A DNA stretch of 58,043 nucleotides from Prevotella heparinolytica. Its GTDB lineage: Bacteria > Bacteroidota > Bacteroidia > Bacteroidales > Bacteroidaceae. The DNA lies in NCBI RefSeq assembly GCF_004342845.1, contig NZ_SLXB01000026.1:1-58043 (forward strand), written 5' to 3'. The notes below the pieces were generated by a model. That model had not been told where the DNA came from, did no database searches, and worked only from the letters and a program-made list of their open reading frames with translations. Both the position numbers and the translations under genes were made by a program. Each line of letters begins with the position of its first letter. Position 1 is the first letter of the stretch. Below, one piece after another: positions 18,288 through 27,908 of the stretch.

Positions 18288-20825
18288 GTGGAAAAGAAAA
18301 TTTATTCTTATGACGAGGCCTACAAAGAATCGTTACGATACTTTCAAGGCGACGAGTTGGCTGCCAGAGTTTGGGTAAACAAATACGCAGTCAAAGATTC
18401 TTTCGGTAATATTTACGAAAAGTCTCCGGAAGACATGCATTGGAGAATAGCCAATGAAGTGGCTCGCATAGAAGCGAAGTATCCCAATCCACTGAGTTCG
18501 GAGGAACTTTTTAATTTGCTCGACCGTTTTAAATACATTGTCCCTCAAGGAAGTCCGATGACAGGAATCGGCAACAACTATCAGGTTGCCTCCCTTTCCA
18601 ACTGTTTTGTTATCGGTGTGGACGGTGAGGCCGACTCCTATGGAGCCATCTTCAAAATCGACGAAGAGCAGGTTCAGTTGATGAAACGTCGCGGCGGTGT
18701 AGGGCACGATTTGTCGCACATCCGTCCGAAAGGCTCTCCGGTGAAGAACTCGGCATTGACGTCTACCGGTCTGGTTCCTTTTATGGAACGCTATTCCAAC
18801 TCAACGCGCGAAGTGGCACAGGACGGCCGGCGCGGTGCTTTGATGCTGAGTGTATCCATCAAGCACCCCGACTCGGAAGCATTTATCGATGCCAAAATGA
18901 CCGAAGGCAAGGTGACCGGCGCCAATGTGTCGGTGAAGCTGACCGACGACTTCATGCAAGCTGCTGTTGACAACCAACCGTATATCCAGCAATATCCGAT
19001 CGATGCTACCGAACCGATAGTGAAGAAAAATATCGATGCGTCTGCCTTGTGGAAGAAGATCGTGCATAACGCATGGAAATCCGCAGAGCCGGGCGTGCTC
19101 TTTTGGGATACTATTCTGAGAGAGTCGGTTCCTGATTGTTATGCCGATTTGGGCTATCGTACGGTGTCTACCAATCCTTGCGGTGAAATCCCGTTATGTC
19201 CGTATGACTCGTGCCGGCTGCTTGCCATCAACCTTTATTCTTATGTGGTCAATCCGTTCAAGCCCAATGCTTATTTTGACTTTGAGCTCTTCAAGAAACA
19301 TGTAGAGCTGGCTCAGCGCATTATGGATGACATTATCGACCTTGAGCTGGAAAAGATTGAGCGCATCATGCAGAAGATAGATGGCGATCCCGAAGGAAAT
19401 GACGTGAAGCAAACCGAACGTACGCTTTGGCAGAAAATATACAAGAAGAGTGGTCAAGGACGTCGTACGGGTGTAGGCATCACTGCCGAGGGTGACATGC
19501 TTGCAGCCTTGGGCTTGCGCTATGGCACAGAGGAGGCTACTGAGTTCTCTGAGAAAGTGCACAAGACCGTGGCGCTTAGCGCTTACCGTTCGTCTGTCCG
19601 GATGGCAAAGGAAAGAGGTGCCTTTGATATTTATGATACGGAGCGTGAGAAAAACAACCCGTTCATCAACCGTCTGCGTGAGGCCGATCCTGAGATGTAC
19701 GAGGAGATGAAGAAATACGGGCGTCGTAACATCGCTTGCCTTACCATTGCTCCGACCGGGACGACCAGTTTGATGACACAGACTACTTCGGGCATTGAAC
19801 CCGTGTTCTTGCCTGTATATAAACGCCGTCGCAAGGTGAACCCGAACGACACGAATGTACATGTGGATTTTATCGATGAAACCGGTGACGCTTTTGAAGA
19901 GTATATCGTTTTCCACCCGAAATTCGTAACTTGGATGGAGGCACAAGGTTACAACCCGGCCCGGCGTTATACGCAGGAGGAGGTTGACGCTTTGGTGGAG
20001 AAATCTCCTTACTATAAAGCAACTTCCAACGATGTGGACTGGCTGATGAAGGTAAAGATGCAGGGACGTATCCAGAAATGGGTGGATCACTCCATCAGTG
20101 TGACCATCAATTTGCCTAACGATGTGGATGAGGAATTAGTGAACAGATTGTATGTAGAAGCATGGAAATCCGGTTGCAAGGGCTGTACGGTTTATCGTGA
20201 CGGCTCGCGTTCGGGTGTGCTCATCTCTACCAAGAAGGATAAGAAAGCCGATCTGCCTCCATGCAAGCCGCCTACGGTTGTTGAAACGCGTCCCAGAATA
20301 TTGGATGCTGATGTTGTACGTTTTCAGAACAATAAAGAAAAGTGGGTGGCGTTCGTCGGATTACTGGACAATCATCCTTACGAAATATTTACCGGTGTGC
20401 TGGATGACGATGAAGGCATCATTCTGCCGAAGAATGTAGTCTCCGGGCATATCATCAAGAATGTGGATGAGAACGGAAACAAGCGCTACGACTTCCAGTT
20501 TGAAAACAAGCGCGGATATAAAGTGACCATCGAAGGATTGTCCGAGAAGTTCAACAAAGAATATTGGAACTATGCCAAGCTGATTTCCGGAGTGTTGCGT
20601 TATCGCATGCCCATCGAGCAGGTTATCAAACTGGTAGGTTCGTTGCAACTGGACAGCGAAAACATCAATACATGGAAGAATGGTGTGGAGCGTGCCTTGA
20701 AGAAATACATTCAGGATGGAACGGAAGCCAAGGGCAAGAAGTGTCCGAACTGTGGCAACGAAACATTGGTTTATCAGGAAGGTTGTCTCATCTGTAAGAC
20801 GTGCGGTGCTTCCCGTTGCGGATGA
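18288..20825 (+). CDS. nrdJ: Adenosylcobalamin-dependent ribonucleoside-diphosphate reductase (class II)
   Basis: 845 residues, start codon GTG. The enzyme makes deoxyribonucleotides using a B12-derived radical. The first redox Cys is C106 (SNCFVIG), the finger-loop radical site is N296-P-C298-G-E300, and APTGTTSLM marks the barrel core. The C-terminal third carries the TSCPD-type domain (about 680-800) and a terminal zinc ribbon (CPNCGN, CLICKTCG) typical of this group, thought to help reduce the active site. It has its own strong promoter and is flanked by dnaA on the left. A hairpin in the 3' flank precedes malQ. Confidence 0.96.
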   Translation: MEKKIYSYDEAYKESLRYFQGDELAARVWVNKYAVKDSFGNIYEKSPEDMHWRIANEVARIEAKYPNPLSSEELFNLLDRFKYIVPQGSPMTGIGNNYQVASLSNCFVIGVDGEADSYGAIFKIDEEQVQLMKRRGGVGHDLSHIRPKGSPVKNSALTSTGLVPFMERYSNSTREVAQDGRRGALMLSVSIKHPDSEAFIDAKMTEGKVTGANVSVKLTDDFMQAAVDNQPYIQQYPIDATEPIVKKNIDASALWKKIVHNAWKSAEPGVLFWDTILRESVPDCYADLGYRTVSTNPCGEIPLCPYDSCRLLAINLYSYVVNPFKPNAYFDFELFKKHVELAQRIMDDIIDLELEKIERIMQKIDGDPEGNDVKQTERTLWQKIYKKSGQGRRTGVGITAEGDMLAALGLRYGTEEATEFSEKVHKTVALSAYRSSVRMAKERGAFDIYDTEREKNNPFINRLREADPEMYEEMKKYGRRNIACLTIAPTGTTSLMTQTTSGIEPVFLPVYKRRRKVNPNDTNVHVDFIDETGDAFEEYIVFHPKFVTWMEAQGYNPARRYTQEEVDALVEKSPYYKATSNDVDWLMKVKMQGRIQKWVDHSISVTINLPNDVDEELVNRLYVEAWKSGCKGCTVYRDGSRSGVLISTKKDKKADLPPCKPPTVVETRPRILDADVVRFQNNKEKWVAFVGLLDNHPYEIFTGVLDDDEGIILPKNVVSGHIIKNVDENGNKRYDFQFENKRGYKVTIEGLSEKFNKEYWNYAKLISGVLRYRMPIEQVIKLVGSLQLDSENINTWKNGVERALKKYIQDGTEAKGKKCPNCGNETLVYQEGCLICKTCGASRCG

Positions 20826-20927
20826 TGGTTTGAATGTGTTGAGGTGTTTTTGTGCCGGTTTTTCTTACCGACCGTTCATCGGTACCGGAACACAAACGTT
20901 TGCATAGGATTTTGAGAGGCTTAGGTC

Positions 20928-20988
20928 GCAGTAGCTGCATGATTATGAGTAATATTCCCTATACTTGCATAATCATTGCAGCTACTGC
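20928..20988. other. Long imperfect hairpin upstream of malQ
   Basis: Arms 20928-20947 and 20968-20988 pair over 12 bp (GCAGTAGCTGCA with TGCAGCTACTGC) and a further 8 bp (TGATTATG with CATAATCA), with one bulged T and a 20-nt loop. It ends 21 bp before the malQ start codon, and no T run follows. A weaker hairpin (GTGCCGGT with ACCGGAACAC) lies at 20852-20893. Confidence 0.75.
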
Positions 20989-21009
20989 TATTTCTAAATC
21001 TAATATAAT

Positions 21010-23706
21010 ATGACACTATCATTTAATATTGAGTATCGTACCAACTGGGGCGAAGAAGTCAGAGTTCTGGGTTCTATTCCGGAATTAGGTGGCAATCGGT
21101 TTGATGAGGCATTCTCTCTGCATACAGTAGACGGTATCCATTGGACGGCGGAACTCGACATCCGGGTTCCGGAAGATAAAACAATCAGGTACAGCTACCA
21201 TATCTGCAAGGATGGTAAGCCGGTACGTTCCGAATGGAATAGTCTGCCACGTATCCTGCATGTGGCAGACAATCCGAAGAAGACGTACCGTATAGAAGAG
21301 AGTTGGAAGAACTTGCCGGAGCAACAGTATTTTTACACCTCCGCATTCACCGAATCTTTATTGGCGCACCATGACCGCAGTGCTGCTCCTCGTTCTTATA
21401 AGAAAGGCTTGTTGATAAAGGCCTATGCTCCTTGCATAGATAGTGACCACTGTCTGGCACTTTGTGGAAACCAAAAAACATTGGGTGATTGGAATCCTGA
21501 CAAGGCGGTTTTTATGAGTGACATTGACTTTCCCGAATGGCAAATCGAGTTGGATGCCGGCAAGATAAGTTTCCCTCTGGAATATAAGTTCGTTTTATAC
21601 AATAAGAAAGAAGGTCGTGTAGTGGCTTGGGAGGATAATCCTAATCGCTATGTGGCTAATCCGCAGATGGAAGCCAATGAAACATTGGTTATCGGCGATC
21701 GTTACGTGTATTTCAATCTTCCTGCCTGGAAAGGTTCGGGGGTGGCCGTGCCCGTATTCTCCCTTCGTTCGGAAAAGAGCTTTGGTGTAGGCGACTTCGG
21801 TGATTTGAAGCGTATGATTGATTGGGCGGTAGCCACTCACCAGAAGGCTGTACAGATTTTGCCCATCAACGACACCACCATGACGCATACTTGGACAGAC
21901 TCTTATCCTTATAACAGCATCTCTATCTATGCTTTCCATCCCATGTACGCCGACTTGAAACAACTGGGAAAGTTGAAAGATAAAGAGCAGATGGCCGAAT
22001 TCGAAAAACGCCGGAAAGAGTTGAATGCCCTGCCCACTGTAGACTACGAGGCGGTCAATAAAACGAAATGGGACTATTTCCGTCTCATATTCAAGCAGGA
22101 GGGAGAAAAAGTATTGGCTTCGGATACCTTCCGCAACTTTTATGAGGCTAATAAGGAATGGCTTCGTCCGTATGCTGTTTTCAGTTATCTGCGCGATGCT
22201 TACAAGACTCCTAACTTCCGTGAGTGGCCTCGTTATAGCACTTATGATGCTGCAGAGATAGAGACATTGTGCCGGCCTGAAGCTGCCGACTATCCGCACA
22301 TCGCTATCTATTATTATATACAGTTTAATTTGCACCTGCAATTGCTTGCTGCCACCGAACATGCGCGTGCCAATGGGGTGGTGCTGAAAGGCGATATTCC
22401 CATCGGCATCAGCCGCAACAGTGTGGAGGCATGGAAAGAGCCTCATTACTTCAACCTGAACGGTCAAGCCGGTGCGCCGCCCGATGATTTCTCGGTGAAC
22501 GGACAGAACTGGGGATTCCCTACCTATAATTGGGATGTAATGGAGAAAGACGGTTATGCATGGTGGATGAAACGCTTCAGTAAAATGGCGGAATACTTCG
22601 ATGCTTATCGCATAGACCATATCCTTGGTTTCTTCCGTATCTGGGAGATACCGATGCATGCCGTGCACGGCTTGTTGGGGCAGTTTGTTCCTGCCTTGGG
22701 CATGACGCGCGAGGAGATAGAAAGTTACGGATTGGCCTTCCGCGAAGACCTCTTCTTGAAACCCTATATCCACGAGTACTTTCTTGAACAAATGTTCGGC
22801 CCCCATGCCGATTATGTGAAACAGACATTTATTGAACCGACGGATGTTTGGGAAATCTATCGGATGCGTCCTGAGTTCGATACCCAGCGTAAAGTAGAAG
22901 CTTACTTTGTCGGGAAAACGGATGTTGACAGTATTTGGATTCGCGATGGACTATACGCCCTTATCAGCAATGTATTGTTTGTGCCCGACCGTACAGACCC
23001 GTATAAATACCATCCCCGTATCGCTGTGCAGCACGATTACGTCTATCGTGCACTGAACGACTGGGAGAAAGAAGCCTTCAATCGTTTGTACGACCAATAT
23101 TACTACCATCGTCACAATGACTTCTGGGGACAACAGGCCATGAAGAAACTGCCGCAGCTGACACAATCTACCCGCATGCTGGTATGCGGTGAAGATTTGG
23201 GCATGATTCCCGACTGTGTGGCATGGGTAATGAATGAATTGCGTATTCTCTCTTTAGAGATACAGCGCATGCCGAAAGACCCGACGCAGGAATTCGGACA
23301 CCCCGATTGGTATCCTTACCGTTCGGTGTGCACAGTCTCCACACACGACATGTCAACCCTGCGCGGTTGGTGGGAGGAAGATTTCCAGCAGACGCAGCGA
23401 TACTACAACTCCATGCTCGGACATTATGGCAGTGCGCCCTCTGTGGCTACGCCGGAGCTTTGCGAGGAAGTGATACGCAAGCACCTCGAAAGCAACTCCA
23501 TTCTCTGCATTCTCTCCCTGCAAGACTGGATGTCGATGGACGGAAAGTGGCGCAATCCCAATGCGGGCGAAGAGCGAATCAACGTGCCTGCCAATCCGCG
23601 GCACTACTGGCGCTGGCGTATGCATCTGACGTTGGAACAACTGATGAAAGCCGAAAGCCTCAATGAAAAGATCAGAGGGCTGATTGGGCAGACGGGCAGA
23701 TTTTGA
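21010..23706 (+). CDS. malQ: 4-alpha-glucanotransferase (amylomaltase) with two starch-binding domains
   Basis: 898 residues, the long form with two N-terminal CBM20-like domains (about 1-100, SFNIEYRTNWGEEVRVLGS, and 130-235, LCGNQKTLGDWNP). A GH77 catalytic domain follows from about 245. The catalytic residues visible are nucleophile D536 in YRIDHILGF, acid/base E728 in CGEDLGM and the third acid D780 in THDMST. It transfers alpha-1,4-glucan segments, in glycogen and maltodextrin metabolism, probably in the cytoplasm since no signal peptide is present. No -7 element was recognised before it; the hairpin at 20928-20988 lies in the leader region. Confidence 0.96.
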   Translation: MTLSFNIEYRTNWGEEVRVLGSIPELGGNRFDEAFSLHTVDGIHWTAELDIRVPEDKTIRYSYHICKDGKPVRSEWNSLPRILHVADNPKKTYRIEESWKNLPEQQYFYTSAFTESLLAHHDRSAAPRSYKKGLLIKAYAPCIDSDHCLALCGNQKTLGDWNPDKAVFMSDIDFPEWQIELDAGKISFPLEYKFVLYNKKEGRVVAWEDNPNRYVANPQMEANETLVIGDRYVYFNLPAWKGSGVAVPVFSLRSEKSFGVGDFGDLKRMIDWAVATHQKAVQILPINDTTMTHTWTDSYPYNSISIYAFHPMYADLKQLGKLKDKEQMAEFEKRRKELNALPTVDYEAVNKTKWDYFRLIFKQEGEKVLASDTFRNFYEANKEWLRPYAVFSYLRDAYKTPNFREWPRYSTYDAAEIETLCRPEAADYPHIAIYYYIQFNLHLQLLAATEHARANGVVLKGDIPIGISRNSVEAWKEPHYFNLNGQAGAPPDDFSVNGQNWGFPTYNWDVMEKDGYAWWMKRFSKMAEYFDAYRIDHILGFFRIWEIPMHAVHGLLGQFVPALGMTREEIESYGLAFREDLFLKPYIHEYFLEQMFGPHADYVKQTFIEPTDVWEIYRMRPEFDTQRKVEAYFVGKTDVDSIWIRDGLYALISNVLFVPDRTDPYKYHPRIAVQHDYVYRALNDWEKEAFNRLYDQYYYHRHNDFWGQQAMKKLPQLTQSTRMLVCGEDLGMIPDCVAWVMNELRILSLEIQRMPKDPTQEFGHPDWYPYRSVCTVSTHDMSTLRGWWEEDFQQTQRYYNSMLGHYGSAPSVATPELCEEVIRKHLESNSILCILSLQDWMSMDGKWRNPNAGEERINVPANPRHYWRWRMHLTLEQLMKAESLNEKIRGLIGQTGRF

Positions 23707-23789
23707 ATGTGAAGAGATACGAAGGCACGGAAACGCAGAGGGGGAGAAGCCCTGTGTTTCCGTGCCTCGCTATATTCAAACAGTAAATA

Positions 23790-23821
23790 TTTGTCTATCC
23801 CGTGAAATATCCGTAAGTTTG
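23790..23821 (+). promoter_or_regulatory. Promoter of folB (-33 TTTG, 20-bp spacer, -7 TAAGTTTG)
   Basis: TTTG at 23790-23793 and TAAGTTTG at 23814-23821 are 20 bp apart, 22 bp before the folB start. Confidence 0.7.
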
Positions 23822-23842
23822 TGGCAAAGCAACTATCTTCGT

Positions 23843-24208
23843 ATGTCCGGTTATATTTTTCTCGACAATCTCCTTTTCTTTGCCCATCACGGAGTAGGCG
23901 AACAAGAAACACTTTCGGGCAATGAGTTCATCGTAAACTTACGGCTGAAAGTAGACATTACGCAGGCCATGCACACGGACGATGTGGCCGATACCGTCAG
24001 CTACGCCGATGTGTACGAAGCCGTGAAAGCGGAAATGGCAGTACCTTCCCGGCTGTTAGAGCACGTCTGCGGACGAATTACCGACCGCTTGTTTCGCAAC
24101 TTCCCGTTGATAGAAGAAATCCACTTGAAACTTGCCAAGCGCAATCCTCCCATGGGGGCGGATATTGAAGCGGCAGGTATAGAACTGACCCTTCAACGCT
24201 CTCTATAA
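23843..24208 (+). CDS. folB: Dihydroneopterin aldolase
   Basis: 121 residues from the ATG at 23843 (MSGYIFLDNLLF), chosen by family length and by the promoter just upstream. The enzyme converts dihydroneopterin to 6-hydroxymethyl-dihydropterin and glycolaldehyde in folate synthesis. It shows the FFAHHGVGEQET motif with the conserved glutamate, the SYADVYEAV helix, and the catalytic-lysine segment LAKRNPPMGADIEAAGIEL. The TPR gene follows 33 bp later on the same strand. Confidence 0.94.
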   Translation: MSGYIFLDNLLFFAHHGVGEQETLSGNEFIVNLRLKVDITQAMHTDDVADTVSYADVYEAVKAEMAVPSRLLEHVCGRITDRLFRNFPLIEEIHLKLAKRNPPMGADIEAAGIELTLQRSL

Positions 24209-24241
24209 CTTTTATACCTTACATCCTATACGCATACACAG

Positions 24242-25930
24242 ATGATGATAAACAGAATATACTCGGTGCTGCTTTTGTGCTTGTTTGTTTGCTGCGCCTG
24301 CTCGTCCGATAGGCAACAAGTGGAAAAACTCTTCGCACAGGCCGACTCACTATTGAATATACAACCCGACAGTGCGCTGCGACTGCTGCAAGTACTGCCT
24401 GCATCGCAAGAACTATCCCGGAGCGAGAGTGCGCGTTATGCGTTGTTGTTGGCGCAAGCCACAGACAAATGCGAGAAGCCGCTTTTTCCTTGTGACTCGC
24501 TGCTGGACATTGCTTTGGACTATTATGACAACGATGAAAAGGAATGCGCACTTGCTTTGCTCTACAAAGGAAGGTTGGAAGTAGAGATGGATCAAAGTGA
24601 AAGAGCCGTCGACTTCTTCCTGAAAGGGCTGAAAGTCATTGCCAAATTTCCCGAAGAAGCAGAAACCCATAGGCATCTGCTTAGTTCGTTGGGCAATGAA
24701 TACTATAATGCGAATCTCTATGAAAGAGCCGGTCGTGCCTATCGGGATCTATATAAATATTGTACGGCATACAAAGATAAAGCGATAGCGCTGAACAGCC
24801 TTGCTTCTTACTATTCTGCCATAGAGAAAGACGATTCTTCACTTGTGCTTAAGCATAAAGCCTTGAAATATGCCCGAATGGCGAAAGATTCCACCATCAT
24901 TGCCATGTCGGCACACAACCTAAGCGTAGATTATTATTGGAGAGATTTACCGGATACTGCATTGCATTATGCACAGATAGCTTTACAGTGGTATTTTGGC
25001 GGTAAAATGCAGAGTCATTATTACGCTCATATAGGAAGAGTCTTTTGGGATAAAGAAAGAACGGATTCTGCCATATACTACATCAATAAGAGTTTGGAAG
25101 AAAGTACAAATATCAGAAGAAGAGCCGCTGCATTATTAGACTTATCCAACATCGAAGAAGGGCAGGGAGACTATAAGACTGCCATAGCCTATCTGCAAGA
25201 GCATGTCTCGTTGATAGACTCTTTATATGCCTCAGACCGTTCCACTGAAATACAAAAGCTTATTCATAAATATGACATACAAACCAAGATACATGCCGAA
25301 AAAGAAAGAAGCGGGAATCTATTGAGGAATATGATCACAGGCTTTGTTCTTGTTTGCTTGCTTATCATACTCTTTTTTCGCGCACGCATCAATAAAAGGA
25401 AAAGGATGCAGCGTGTTTATGGGGAAAGGTTGGCACAAACCCGGAAGGAACTTTCCATTCTGCAAAACTCTATCGAAGAGAGTCAGCACATCATTACGCT
25501 GTTGCAGCGTGAACAAAGTGGCTTGATGCAGGAAAAGGAACAGAACCAAAAAGAGATAGAAGAGCGCGAAGCGCGCATCACAAAGCTACAAGGCGAGAAA
25601 ATAAACTTGCGCAACTGGCTGTTCAAGCAAAGCGCTATATATAAGAAGATAATGAAGCTCTCTGAACAAAAAGTCTCGGATAAGAAAGAACTGAGCGTTT
25701 TATCGGGCGATGAGCTGGAAAAACTGACGGAAACCATCTTCGATATTTATGCCGACTATATAGCGGAGCAAAAGAGCCGGTATGGCAAGTTGACCAAAGA
25801 AGACTTGTTGTATCTGTGCTTGGATAAAATGGGATTTTCCTCCCAAGCCATATCCCTCTGCTTTGGGAATATAGATACACATGCGCTGGCTCAAAGAAAA
25901 TATCGCATAAAAGAGAAAATGCAGAACTGA
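24242..25930 (+). CDS. TPR-containing membrane lipoprotein, putative signalling/regulatory protein (DUF6377-like)
   Basis: 562 residues. A signal peptide ends in FVCCAC (lipobox-like). About 330 residues of tetratricopeptide-like helices follow (AKLFAQADSLLNIQPDSALRLLQ-type units repeating to KTAIAYLQEHVSLIDSLY). A single membrane helix spans about 361-381 (MITGFVLVCLLIILFF), then a basic coiled coil (380-460) and a C-terminal helical domain (LTKEDLLYLCLDKMGFSSQAISLCFG) that resembles the helix-turn-helix tail of Bacteroides TPR regulators. I infer a periplasmic sensor with a cytoplasmic output domain, perhaps DNA-binding. The 54-codon peptide gene and a lipoprotein gene follow and may be its target. 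Confidence 0.75.
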   Translation: MMINRIYSVLLLCLFVCCACSSDRQQVEKLFAQADSLLNIQPDSALRLLQVLPASQELSRSESARYALLLAQATDKCEKPLFPCDSLLDIALDYYDNDEKECALALLYKGRLEVEMDQSERAVDFFLKGLKVIAKFPEEAETHRHLLSSLGNEYYNANLYERAGRAYRDLYKYCTAYKDKAIALNSLASYYSAIEKDDSSLVLKHKALKYARMAKDSTIIAMSAHNLSVDYYWRDLPDTALHYAQIALQWYFGGKMQSHYYAHIGRVFWDKERTDSAIYYINKSLEESTNIRRRAAALLDLSNIEEGQGDYKTAIAYLQEHVSLIDSLYASDRSTEIQKLIHKYDIQTKIHAEKERSGNLLRNMITGFVLVCLLIILFFRARINKRKRMQRVYGERLAQTRKELSILQNSIEESQHIITLLQREQSGLMQEKEQNQKEIEEREARITKLQGEKINLRNWLFKQSAIYKKIMKLSEQKVSDKKELSVLSGDELEKLTETIFDIYADYIAEQKSRYGKLTKEDLLYLCLDKMGFSSQAISLCFGNIDTHALAQRKYRIKEKMQN

Positions 25931-26033
25931 AAACACGATATTGTGATTATTGAGAAAGTGATTCTTTTGTAAATCAGCATGTTGCGATTTTGAAGTGTGA
26001 TTTTATTTTGGCTGTTATCCCAATTCCTTCTTT

Positions 26034-26041
26034 TAATTTTG
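26034..26041 (+). promoter_or_regulatory. -7 promoter element for the small secreted peptide operon
   Basis: TAATTTTG, a TAnnTTTG match, 28 bp before the ATG at 26070. A TTTG at 26007-26010 is 23 bp upstream, rather far for a -33. Confidence 0.45.
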
Positions 26042-26069
26042 CCTCCGAAACCAATTAATAAAAACAGAA

Positions 26070-26234
26070 ATGAAGGCAAAGATATTCATCTTTCTTTTAG
26101 CGCTACTGATTGTGGCACCGATGAATGCGGTAGTAAACCTGCAAAAACGAAAGCCACATGTTAAAAAACATTTGGAGGAAGTACGTGCTGTCACTCGTTC
26201 TCCCATCAATTATACCATAGATGTAAAAAGATGA
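26070..26234 (+). CDS. Small secreted peptide, 54 residues
   Basis: The reading frame runs ATG 26070 to TGA 26232-26234. It has a clear signal peptide (MKAKIFIFLLALLIVAPMNA) followed by only 34 residues, very basic at first (QKRKPHVKKHLEEVR) and ending NYTIDVKR. The stop overlaps the next start as ATGA, so translation is probably coupled. The RSPINYTID ending resembles the N-terminal conserved stretch of small DUF3244-type secreted proteins often found beside TPR regulators, so it may be a shortened relative. Function unknown. Confidence 0.65.
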   Translation: MKAKIFIFLLALLIVAPMNAVVNLQKRKPHVKKHLEEVRAVTRSPINYTIDVKR

Positions 26235-27841
26235 AAAAGATGATTTTTATTTTTGCAAGCATGTTCTTTATGCTTGCATGTACGCAGGAGGAAAGTCTTC
26301 GTCCTGCCGATGAGAATGTGGCGTCTCAAACGTCGGAGTTGACTACAGCCGAAGCGCAAGTCAGGTTTGCGAAACTATTGTCGCAGGCGGCTTCAGGAAG
26401 TGTAGAAGTGCGTCGGTTTCTGAAGGCAGAAGCCACGAAGCAGTTCGACAACGATTACGATGTGTTTTATCCGCTTGTGAAGAACAAGATTGTTGCCGAT
26501 GGTAAAAGCTTCAGGAACATTCTGCTTTCTTACACCACAGACCCGAAAGAACTAATAGAAATTGAGCGGTCGCAATTATTGCTGAATATCTTGATTCCGG
26601 ATTTGACGCTTTTCTGGGACTTCAATGCAGAGAAGTGGGATGTGAACGATGCCGAAATAGTGGTGATGTGCCGGGATGACGAGAGCGACACCATGTATGA
26701 GAATGGAGAGAACATAGGCCGAATGGAGAAAGGGGAAATTCCCGGATTTCCTTGCTTGGTGGTGAAGAATAATGAGCGTATGAGGGTGAAAAGTGTAAAT
26801 ACCCGCTCGGGAGAAGCAACCTACGAGTTTGCAAGCGATGCGTTCGATGGCAGCAAGCGGACGGAAAGGCCGGTGACACGTCATTGGGAGAAAGATATGC
26901 CATTGGAAAAAACGGAAGATTTGTCTAAGGGAGTCAGCCCAAGCATCTTTAAAGCGGATATTGTACAAGCATGGAAAGAATTCAGAGGTATGACTCAAGC
27001 CTATCAAAGGGATTATATTTATTATGGTATTACCAGAGAAAACAAACCCGGCAATTTGAACAGAGCCATCAGAGAAGAACTGTTTCGGTTCAGGGTTCAG
27101 CCGGAGGCGTTCAGCAGAATTGCAGACCAAGAAAATAAAGACCCTAAATTAGAGACTACTTCGGAGAGAAAAAGATTTCTGACCAACCAAGAAATAATAA
27201 AGAGGGTATGGAATGACGGGAAATTTGAATTCCATTTCAAGTCATGTGTTGGTTCTGAGATTGAAGGTCAAGGAATGGGACATGTACTTACATTCTCCGT
27301 AGCTCCAAAAGATTTGTTTTCCATAGAGAAAGTACATGTTCATCACCGGAACAGCACTGCTTTCAGGCGTTCTAAGAACACTTACTCCGTGGATCCGGAT
27401 AATTTGAGGTCTAAATGGTATTACCCCAAAAGCCATCATGCTGAAGATAACTATGTTTTTACACTACCTTGGGATTTATATACCAAGTCATTGGCAATAC
27501 ATATATTCGTAGAAGAACGTGATGATGCCCAAATAATAAAAGAAAAAACGACTGTTTTGAATGAGTTTTCCAGTAAGATGGACTTCTCTTTGGATGCAGG
27601 GACAGAGATTTCCGGGGTGAAGCTTGCTGCTAAATTAGGCTATGGCATTTCAACAACAAGGACTAACACTTCGGAAGCGGAGACCACCACAACATTAAAT
27701 TCCGATGATCTGGGTACGCTTTCTTTCTTCTATTATGACCCTGTCATCAGGGGTGAACGTAATGGATTATACGATCTATATAGCGTATTTAACGGTACGG
27801 TAGCAGCAACTTTATTGCCAAGAGATATTCATAGATATTGA
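26231..27841 (+). CDS. Large lipoprotein of unknown function
   Basis: 536 residues; a signal peptide ending FFMLAC marks a lipoprotein. The N-terminal third is helical (about 35-130) and contains the pattern AKLLSQAASGSVEVRRFLKAEA. The middle carries a DDESDTMYENGENIGRM segment and the C-terminal third is beta-rich, with a Thr/Glu-rich stretch (TTRTNTSEAETTTTLNSDD) that suggests an exposed loop. The start overlaps the stop of the 54-codon gene by four bases. I cannot name the family. Co-transcription with the peptide suggests a joint envelope role. Confidence 0.75.
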   Translation: MKKMIFIFASMFFMLACTQEESLRPADENVASQTSELTTAEAQVRFAKLLSQAASGSVEVRRFLKAEATKQFDNDYDVFYPLVKNKIVADGKSFRNILLSYTTDPKELIEIERSQLLLNILIPDLTLFWDFNAEKWDVNDAEIVVMCRDDESDTMYENGENIGRMEKGEIPGFPCLVVKNNERMRVKSVNTRSGEATYEFASDAFDGSKRTERPVTRHWEKDMPLEKTEDLSKGVSPSIFKADIVQAWKEFRGMTQAYQRDYIYYGITRENKPGNLNRAIREELFRFRVQPEAFSRIADQENKDPKLETTSERKRFLTNQEIIKRVWNDGKFEFHFKSCVGSEIEGQGMGHVLTFSVAPKDLFSIEKVHVHHRNSTAFRRSKNTYSVDPDNLRSKWYYPKSHHAEDNYVFTLPWDLYTKSLAIHIFVEERDDAQIIKEKTTVLNEFSSKMDFSLDAGTEISGVKLAAKLGYGISTTRTNTSEAETTTTLNSDDLGTLSFFYYDPVIRGERNGLYDLYSVFNGTVAATLLPRDIHRY

Positions 27842-27849
27842 TAAATGTG

Positions 27850-27857
27850 TATTTTTG
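27850..27857 (+). promoter_or_regulatory. -7 promoter element for the DUF5025-like lipoprotein
   Basis: TATTTTTG, an exact TAnnTTTG, 51 bp before the start at 27909. Confidence 0.45.
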
Positions 27858-27908
27858 CATATCAGTTGGAACGATAGCTATAAGTTATCTTACTTACAAT
27901 AAATAATA

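Noticed and set aside
21595..22806. 403-codon open frame antisense to malQ
   Set aside because: Product of codon bias in malQ; the sense strand has all GH77 catalytic motifs.
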